The notes under the pieces are model-generated. The model searched no databases. It was not told the origin of the DNA and was given only the letters and a program-made list of their open reading frames with translations. 46,909 bases of DNA from Candidatus Bathyarchaeota archaeon (GTDB lineage: Archaea; Thermoproteota; Bathyarchaeia; Bathyarchaeales; Bathycorpusculaceae): the NCBI GenBank assembly GCA_017883615.1, contig JADGNF010000015.1:1-46909 (forward strand), read 5' to 3'. Shown piece by piece: positions 42,119 through 46,909 of this stretch (the stretch's first letter is position 1; every line of letters starts with the position of its first letter). The translations under genes and the position numbers were made by a program.

Positions 42119-42424
42119 GTGATGGAGAAAAAAATGGAAAAAGTCATCGGCACCAATTGTTACAATTGCAAATTCGTAGCCCTTCAAGAAATGGCAACTG
42201 ATCCAAAAGAACTAAACGACGAAGGAGGCATTGACCCGAAAAACAAAAACGAGACAGAGAGAGCGAAAAAAGCCGACTTAATCACCCTTCCTGGCGGATC
42301 CAAAGCAGATGCCCCGACTAAACGTTTTTGCAACAATGAACAAATAAAGATGAACGTAACTGGTCGTATGTGCTGTGCATACTGGGACAATCCTGGCGTC
42401 AAACGACCCTGGAAGAACAAATAA
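42119..42424 (+). CDS. Cysteine-containing hypothetical protein
   Basis: A 101-residue hydrophilic protein. A first pair C14-x2-C17 (NCYNCKF) and a later C71 and C84-C85 (KRFCNNEQ, RMCCAYW) could bind metal or an iron-sulfur cluster. The order CxxC...C...CC with WDNPG at the end is a distinctive arrangement that I cannot place in a family. The start is GTG at 42119 or ATG at 42122; AGGGG stands 8-11 bases upstream. It follows the zinc-finger gene by 15 bases and may share its transcript. Confidence 0.65.
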   Translation: MMEKKMEKVIGTNCYNCKFVALQEMATDPKELNDEGGIDPKNKNETERAKKADLITLPGGSKADAPTKRFCNNEQIKMNVTGRMCCAYWDNPGVKRPWKNK

Positions 42425-42455
42425 GATCATCAAAACGACTATAGAAAAACAAAAG

Positions 42456-42713
42456 ATGCCCTATCCCCTTCTTTGGAGGAAATTTCAGAAAACCGCAAGT
42501 TTCACACAAATTCCTGAAAAAGATATCTCGTAGGAATTCTACAGAGGGGATTTTACCATTTATGATTTTGTTCAGTCAAAGTCGCGGATTGAAAAACTAA
42601 GATCCAGCTTCAAGGGAGACGCAAATGTAAAAACATTGCTAAGTTGCGCCGTCCTTCTGTCAATTCGGAATGGCTGCTCCAATAGGATTCAGTTGCCAAC
42701 GCTGGGGCGTTAG
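42456..42713 (+). pseudogene. Reading frame with one internal TAG
   Basis: From ATG at 42456 the frame MPYPLLWRKF...EKDIS reaches TAG at 42531, then continues as EFYRGDFTIYDFVQSKSRI and onward to TAG at 42711. Both halves have protein-like composition and no frameshift separates them. No family recognised, no clear ribosome-binding site. Overlapping short frames on both strands at 42610-42882 make its right end uncertain. Probably a decayed gene. Confidence 0.3.
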
Positions 42714-42850
42714 GTGCAAATGGAATATGCTTCTTGCGTGGGAGTTTGCTCTCCTTGGCTTTTTTAGGGCCTTGACAGCATGTTTTGGACAAACAGAATA
42801 TATTAACCAAGTTTGCTCATTATGGATGAGTGCGTTAGAGGCATTTTTTA

Positions 42851-43720
42851 ATGCGAAAGAGAAAGACCGAGGAACCTTCTAGAGAGGATTTGACCTTCCG
42901 TTTAAGAAGAGGAACTCAAAAGATTATGTCGAAATCTTCTAGGTTGATGAGGCAAAAGTTCAATCCGAACGATTTCGATGTCGTGACAGTTAAACTCAAT
43001 ATCCAGGGGCTTTCAGTCGTTTTCCAAGATTATCGAATAGTGCAAATCAGCGATATCCATTACGGGCAATGGATTTCTGAAGATCGCTTGAAAGGTGTTG
43101 TCGACTTGATTAACCAGCAGGAGCCGGATCTTGTTGCGATTACGGGGGATTTTGTGTCTTACTCTGGGAATGATATCGAGGGCTTGATCCCTGCACTTAA
43201 GGAAATTTGTGCACGGGACGCCGCGGTTGCCGTGCTCGGTAGCCACGATTATTGGGTTGGAGTGAAGAGGATCCGATCGATCCTGAGTGAAAGCGGGATA
43301 GTCGAGTTAAACAATGATGTTTACACGGTTACTAGAGCGGGTTATCAGTTGCACTTTGCAGGAGTGGGCTGCACTGCTTTGAAGAAGAACGAGTTAAATA
43401 AGGTACTGCAGAAGTTGCCGCCTAATGGGCCTGCAATTTTGCTGGTTCACGAGCCTGACTTCGCCGATGTCAGTGCAGAAACGAAGCGGTTTTGTCTTCA
43501 GCTTTCTGGGCATTCTCACGGAGGCCAGTTTGTGTTACCTAAGCTTGGAACACCTTTCCGCGGTGAGGGTTTCCGAAAGTATCCCCATGGGAAGTATAAG
43601 GTGGGGGAAATGATCCTGTATACCAACCGAGGTTTAGGTACAAACGCGTTTTGGATCCGTATCAACTGCGCGCCCGAGATTACGGTTATTGATCTGCAAT
43701 CTGAAGAGGAGCGAACATGA
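42851..43720 (+). CDS. Calcineurin-like metallophosphoesterase
   Basis: A 289-residue phosphoesterase of the YaeI/YkuE-like type. Metal-site motifs: DIH (68-70), GDFVSY (D100), GSHDYW (130-135), H200 (VHEPDF) and GHSHGG (H221, H223). The usual GNHD Asn is Ser here, so one metal/phosphate ligand is changed. There is no clear membrane segment; the N-terminus is basic. A TATA box (AATATATTAA, ~42797-42806) and GAGG site precede the ATG. Its TGA overlaps the next ATG (ATGA), so the two are coupled. Substrate may be a lipid- or nucleotide-phosphate; unknown. Confidence 0.88.
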   Translation: MRKRKTEEPSREDLTFRLRRGTQKIMSKSSRLMRQKFNPNDFDVVTVKLNIQGLSVVFQDYRIVQISDIHYGQWISEDRLKGVVDLINQQEPDLVAITGDFVSYSGNDIEGLIPALKEICARDAAVAVLGSHDYWVGVKRIRSILSESGIVELNNDVYTVTRAGYQLHFAGVGCTALKKNELNKVLQKLPPNGPAILLVHEPDFADVSAETKRFCLQLSGHSHGGQFVLPKLGTPFRGEGFRKYPHGKYKVGEMILYTNRGLGTNAFWIRINCAPEITVIDLQSEEERT

Positions 43721-45717
43721 CAAAAAACAATTTCACCCGCTTACTAGCTGTGTGGTTTTTGGCTTCTTTAGGAATCTTCTTTACTGGAATTCTTACAGGA
43801 TTTTACTCTCGTAATTTTGTCGTTGGGCTTATGGCAACTGCTGGGCTCGGGTTAATAAATGCGTCACTCTGGCCCATTTTATCGAGGTTAGCCCTTGCGC
43901 GGTCTGTGTTAACGTTTGGCTTGAGTGCGTTAATTCTGAATGCCATAGTTATCTGGTTGTTGTCTTTCTTCACGTCAGAAATTGCGGTCTCTGGGTGGGG
44001 GTTGTTTTTTCTTCCTTTGAATCTAGCAATAATCAATACCGCGGTTTCTGGAATACTTATCGTAGATGACGATGCATCGTTCTACCGTGAGGTCTCCAAG
44101 AAGATGAGGGGGCGAGCAAAGAAGGCCGAGGCAAACAAGGACAAGCCGGGTTTTATCTTTTTGGAGATCGACGGATTGTCTGAGGGGATTCTTCGCAAGG
44201 CGATTGAGAATGGGACGATGCCAACTTTGGCGGAGTGGGTTAATAGTGGAACACATAAAATAGATGGTTGGGAAACGGATTTTTCGTCCCAAACCGGCGC
44301 AAGTCAAGCCGGCATATTACACGGTAACAACAAAGACATCCCTGCTTTTCGGTGGGTGGAAAAAGCCCAAGGTAACAAAGTTGTATCAACTGTTGGGGTG
44401 GGCGATGCACCGGCTATTGAGGCGCGAATCTCGGATGGAAATGGTTTGCTTGCAACCAATGGACACGCTATCGCCAATCTCTATTCTGGTGATGCCAAAG
44501 ACAACATTTTCGTGTTTAGCAAGCTTGGCAGGATTGGGGAGTTGTATAGTCAGTCGTGGAATACTTTCTCGGTGGTTTCCTATAATCTTGTTCACACGAT
44601 TGCGTACACTCTTTGGGAGTTCGTGCTGGAGGCCCGATCTAGGTATAGACAGTGGCGAAGGAATACCCTTCCTAGATTGCGTCATCGAGGACGGTTATAT
44701 TATTTCACCCGGGTTGTGGCGGATGTTTTTCTGCGTGAGTTGAGCACTTACGCGATCATAGGTGACATTATTGCGGGTGACAAAGATGTTGTGTATACTA
44801 CGTTTATGGGGTACGATGAGGTGGCTCATCATTGTGGCATCTCGGACGATGAGGCTTTCTACGTTTTGGGAAAGCTGGACAGGTGCATAAAAAGAATAGA
44901 GATGGCAAAGGCATACGCTAAACGCCCCTACCAACTGTGCGTTCTTTCAGATCACGGTCAGACCAATGGTGCCACGTTCAAGCAACGTTATGGTTACACC
45001 TTGGTGGATTTTGTGCAGAAACTTTTGCCTGAGGGGCACAGGACTTATTTTGACCTTGACTCTAACCAGGACCATTTTGGACAGATGGTGACGGTGCCTT
45101 TACAGAACGTAAAAAATAGAGTGTCTCGGAAGTCAAAGAAGAAGGAGGATAAAGGTTTTGACGCGATCGTGTTGGCTTCGGGAAACGTGGGTTTAATATA
45201 TTTCACACAGTGGGTGGATCGGGTGAGTTTGGAGGATATTGATAAGGCTTATCCGGAGTTGATGAAGGGCTTGTCGCAGCATGAGGGTGTGAGTTTTGCT
45301 ATGGTCCGCTCGAAGGAGAAAGGGGCGGTCGTTATGGGGCCAAGTGGCAAGTATTTCCTGGCTGACGATAAGGTTGAGGGTGAGAATCCATTGGTCAAAT
45401 TTGGGAAGCATGCTGCCGTTCATCTGCGTAGATTAGATAGCTTCAACTGTGTTCCAGATATTCTTCTCGTGAGCATGTACGACACGGAGAAAGATGAGGT
45501 GGCCGCGTTTGAGGAGCTCGTTGGTAGCCACGGCGGTTTAGGTGGCACGCAGTCGAAGCCCTTTATCCTTCATCCTTCTGAGTGGAATCTGGGGAAAGAG
45601 GAAATCGTTGGCGCTGAGAGTGTTGGTATGTTGTTTAAGCGGGAAATGGCGAATGTTTTGTCGAAGTATGGCGGAACCAAACAAAATGATAAAGATGGAT
45701 CGGTGCCAGTTGTTTAA
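43717..45717 (+). CDS. Holin-like four-TM domain fused to alkaline-phosphatase-type phosphodiesterase
   Basis: A 666-residue membrane phosphodiesterase. Residues ~1-115 hold four helices of the type annotated as phage holin superfamily IV. Residues ~140-640 belong to the alkaline phosphatase/nucleotide pyrophosphatase superfamily: first metal Asp in FLEIDGLSEG, likely nucleophile Thr in SSQTGASQAG, YDEVAHHCG, LSDHGQTNG and the final GSHGGLGG. The active site lies on the side where the helices deliver the soluble domain. The same two-domain arrangement is found in bacteria. The operon partner is also a phosphoesterase, which suggests successive hydrolysis of one surface or lipid substrate. Confidence 0.85.
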   Translation: MTKNNFTRLLAVWFLASLGIFFTGILTGFYSRNFVVGLMATAGLGLINASLWPILSRLALARSVLTFGLSALILNAIVIWLLSFFTSEIAVSGWGLFFLPLNLAIINTAVSGILIVDDDASFYREVSKKMRGRAKKAEANKDKPGFIFLEIDGLSEGILRKAIENGTMPTLAEWVNSGTHKIDGWETDFSSQTGASQAGILHGNNKDIPAFRWVEKAQGNKVVSTVGVGDAPAIEARISDGNGLLATNGHAIANLYSGDAKDNIFVFSKLGRIGELYSQSWNTFSVVSYNLVHTIAYTLWEFVLEARSRYRQWRRNTLPRLRHRGRLYYFTRVVADVFLRELSTYAIIGDIIAGDKDVVYTTFMGYDEVAHHCGISDDEAFYVLGKLDRCIKRIEMAKAYAKRPYQLCVLSDHGQTNGATFKQRYGYTLVDFVQKLLPEGHRTYFDLDSNQDHFGQMVTVPLQNVKNRVSRKSKKKEDKGFDAIVLASGNVGLIYFTQWVDRVSLEDIDKAYPELMKGLSQHEGVSFAMVRSKEKGAVVMGPSGKYFLADDKVEGENPLVKFGKHAAVHLRRLDSFNCVPDILLVSMYDTEKDEVAAFEELVGSHGGLGGTQSKPFILHPSEWNLGKEEIVGAESVGMLFKREMANVLSKYGGTKQNDKDGSVPVV

Positions 45718-45986
45718 ACTTCGTAGTGGTTTGACTAATGAAATGTTGCGGCGTTTTCTGTTTCTAAATTTGGTGGCTCTCTTGATGCATTGGCCTATCT
45801 TGAGGTTTCTGTATCGATTTTGAGAATTGCCTTTTACTTTGATAACTTCACTTTTAGGTTACTGACGTTTATCGGTTTTTAGAATTGTGGTTTTACATAG
45901 TCAAAATGAGATCCTCTAATTGTGCGCACGCTAGGTTGCTAAATTGGGTGAATTGTGGGGTTTGTTGTTGGATTTGCTTTCTTGGT

Positions 45987-46244
45987 CTATTCTGAGGTGC
46001 AGCCTTTTTTGTCACAGTTTAGGATGGTTGGTTGATGTCGAGTTAATGCGTGGCTTATGTATTCTTCTCTTGAATTGTAAATTCCGTCGCATAATGGACA
46101 GTGAAGTTTTCCTTTGTCGTCCATTTTGGGTTCTATAATGTCAGTATCTGGCATGTTGCTCGGATACGAAGTTGGAGTATCATTATCTCCATGAACATTG
46201 GTACCTGGATTAATTTTTGGCAAAAACTCACCTACAATATGCAT
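45987..46244 (-). CDS. Single C2H2 zinc-finger protein (copy 2)
   Basis: An 85-residue protein: a polar, acidic N-terminus (residues 1-47) and a C-terminal finger CPLCDGIYNSREEYISH...H, spacing C-x2-C-x12-H-x4-H, followed by a short tail with two further cysteines (LNCDKKGCTSE). It is on the minus strand, divergent from copy 3, with ~200 bases between that should hold both promoters. Ends in TAG. The finger matches copies 1 and 3 in spacing but little in other residues. Confidence 0.8.
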   Translation of the reverse strand: MHIVGEFLPKINPGTNVHGDNDTPTSYPSNMPDTDIIEPKMDDKGKLHCPLCDGIYNSREEYISHALTRHQPTILNCDKKGCTSE

Positions 46245-46442
46245 GTTACTTACAGAAGTTGATTCTTAAAGATATGTGACTAAAACAAGCCACAAATCGA
46301 TAGGTGGATTGTCCATTTATTTGATTGTAGCGTCATTGATGTCACAAATGTTTATGAAAGGACTCACGAGAAAACAGGTTGAAGATTAGTTATTAGTGGG
46401 CCTGAAATACAAGTTGAAAATCAATCTGAACAAAAGTAGCCT

Positions 46443-46667
46443 ATGGAAGCAGAAAAGGTGCTCACCCCAAGTGATGGGTCACCCACTTTTGAACCAGAAG
46501 TACTCCTTGGGAAGGAACAAACGATAGCTCGACCTGGCGGCAATGAGGACAGATTTGTTTGCCAAATATGCTCAAAAAGCTTCAATAGCAAAGTTGAGTT
46601 AGACATGCATGTTGAATCGCTCCATAAGGCCACAGAGAAAACTGTGAATAGAAAATCTGCACGTTAG
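46443..46667 (+). CDS. Single C2H2 zinc-finger protein (copy 3)
   Basis: A 74-residue protein with a polar N-terminus and a finger CQICSKSFNSKVELDMH...H, spacing C-x2-C-x12-H-x4-H, then a basic tail (EKTVNRKSAR). Finger core residues F and L are at the classical positions. It begins at ATG 46443 and ends in TAG 26 bases before a tRNA-like fragment. Closest in style to copy 1 (both QTFSNQTEL / KSFNSKVEL), so these two probably share a recent ancestor. Confidence 0.82.
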   Translation: MEAEKVLTPSDGSPTFEPEVLLGKEQTIARPGGNEDRFVCQICSKSFNSKVELDMHVESLHKATEKTVNRKSAR

Positions 46668-46693
46668 ATAAATAGTCATTACTGAATAGGAGC

Positions 46694-46743
46694 TTGTCTC
46701 CAAGGGGATTTGAACCCGCGACTTCCGCGTTGCGAACGCACAG
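46694..46743 (-). other. tRNA-Ala-like 3' half (possible integration scar)
   Basis: On the minus strand the sequence reads as the 3' half of a tRNA: anticodon loop TTCGCAA (anticodon CGC), variable loop AAGTC, T arm GGGTTCAAATCCC. The T stem has a C-C mismatch, the acceptor 3' strand (TTGGAGACA) lacks CCA, and no matching 5' half is found upstream within the window. It is thus a fragment, such as an att site left by an integrative element or a decayed tRNA. Confidence 0.5.
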
Positions 46744-46909
46744 GACGTTATATATTTGATTTTTTAGCTAATTTGGAAATAATAGCAAGTTATCATGGTT
46801 TCACATGCACGTCTTGGCGTTTTCAACATGGAGTTGTGTTGAGGGTGTGGAGGAATTTGCTTATTAACAGTTAAGGAGGCGTTGAAAAGCATTGCAATCG
46901 CGAAATGCA
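46744..46909. other. Right-edge stretch without a supported gene
   Basis: AT-rich sequence to the end of the window. No ORF, tRNA half or repeat that I can support. A coding region could begin here and continue outside. Confidence 0.4.

Noticed and set aside
40721-42713. Genome-wide reassignment of TAG (for example to pyrrolysine)
   Set aside because: Many intact genes here end in TAG, including RIO2, fibrillarin, the MFS transporter, VapC and two zinc-finger genes. TAG is a working stop; only local readthrough or decay remains possible.
42610-42882. Short frames on both strands between the TAG-split frame and the phosphoesterase
   Set aside because: Plus (42670-42882) and minus (42610-42810) frames conflict with one another and with the phosphoesterase promoter; no evidence favours either.
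41861-46667. CRISPR array or IS element in the accessory region
   Set aside because: No regularly spaced repeats, terminal inverted repeats or transposase frames were found by eye.

Overview
The window is chromosomal DNA from an archaeon, most likely a member of the Thermoproteota/TACK branch such as a Bathyarchaeia-type lineage. This placement is inference; no phylogeny was run. Supporting features are archaeal EF-1A, S12 and S7, an Sm-like protein, RIO2 kinase, fibrillarin with Nop5, a short XPF nuclease, the AMP phosphorylase / ribose-1,5-bisphosphate isomerase / form III RuBisCO route, TATA-box promoters (some apparently leaderless), and a tRNA-Tyr gene whose two introns fold into bulge-helix-bulge motifs. 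No rRNA operon, CRISPR array or intact insertion sequence was seen.

Layout. 0-10 kb: small membrane, zinc-ribbon and winged-helix proteins, LSm, RIO2, an HTH-RDD membrane regulator, ThiI and a prenylcysteine-oxidase-like flavoprotein. 10-20 kb is an information-processing core: EF-1A, a DRG/OBG-like GTPase, S7/S12, RNase HII, fibrillarin/Nop5 (Nop5 has an unusual ~280-residue Gly/Arg/Ser tail), an AlaX-like editing protein, XPF nuclease and an MFS transporter. 20-30 kb holds the nucleotide-salvage/CO2-fixation genes (AMP phosphorylase, RuBisCO, R15P isomerase), interleaved with a VapBC module and an orphan AbrB-type gene that lacks a normal start codon, followed by a GH3-like adenylating enzyme. 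30-39 kb is a minus-strand surface-glycosylation cluster: a secreted HExxH protein, three large multi-membrane GT-C-type proteins (one a tandem fusion) and a dolichol-phosphate-mannose-synthase-like GT2.

39-46.9 kb is an accessory region: a DCD-like domain protein, the two-intron tRNA-Tyr, a DUF2683-type antitoxin beside a RelE-like toxin frame broken by three TAG codons, further broken reading frames, three separate single-C2H2-zinc-finger genes, a translationally coupled phosphoesterase pair that looks bacterial in organisation, and a tRNA-Ala-like 3' fragment near the right edge that could be an integration scar.

How the genes work together. AMP phosphorylase releases adenine and ribose-1,5-bisphosphate from AMP, the isomerase makes ribulose-1,5-bisphosphate, and RuBisCO adds CO2 to give 3-phosphoglycerate. 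Nop5 and fibrillarin form the core of the C/D-box 2'-O-methylation particle. The GT2 and PMT-like proteins would respectively charge a lipid carrier and transfer mannose to exported proteins. TAG ends many intact genes here, including RIO2 and fibrillarin, so it is a normal stop in this genome.
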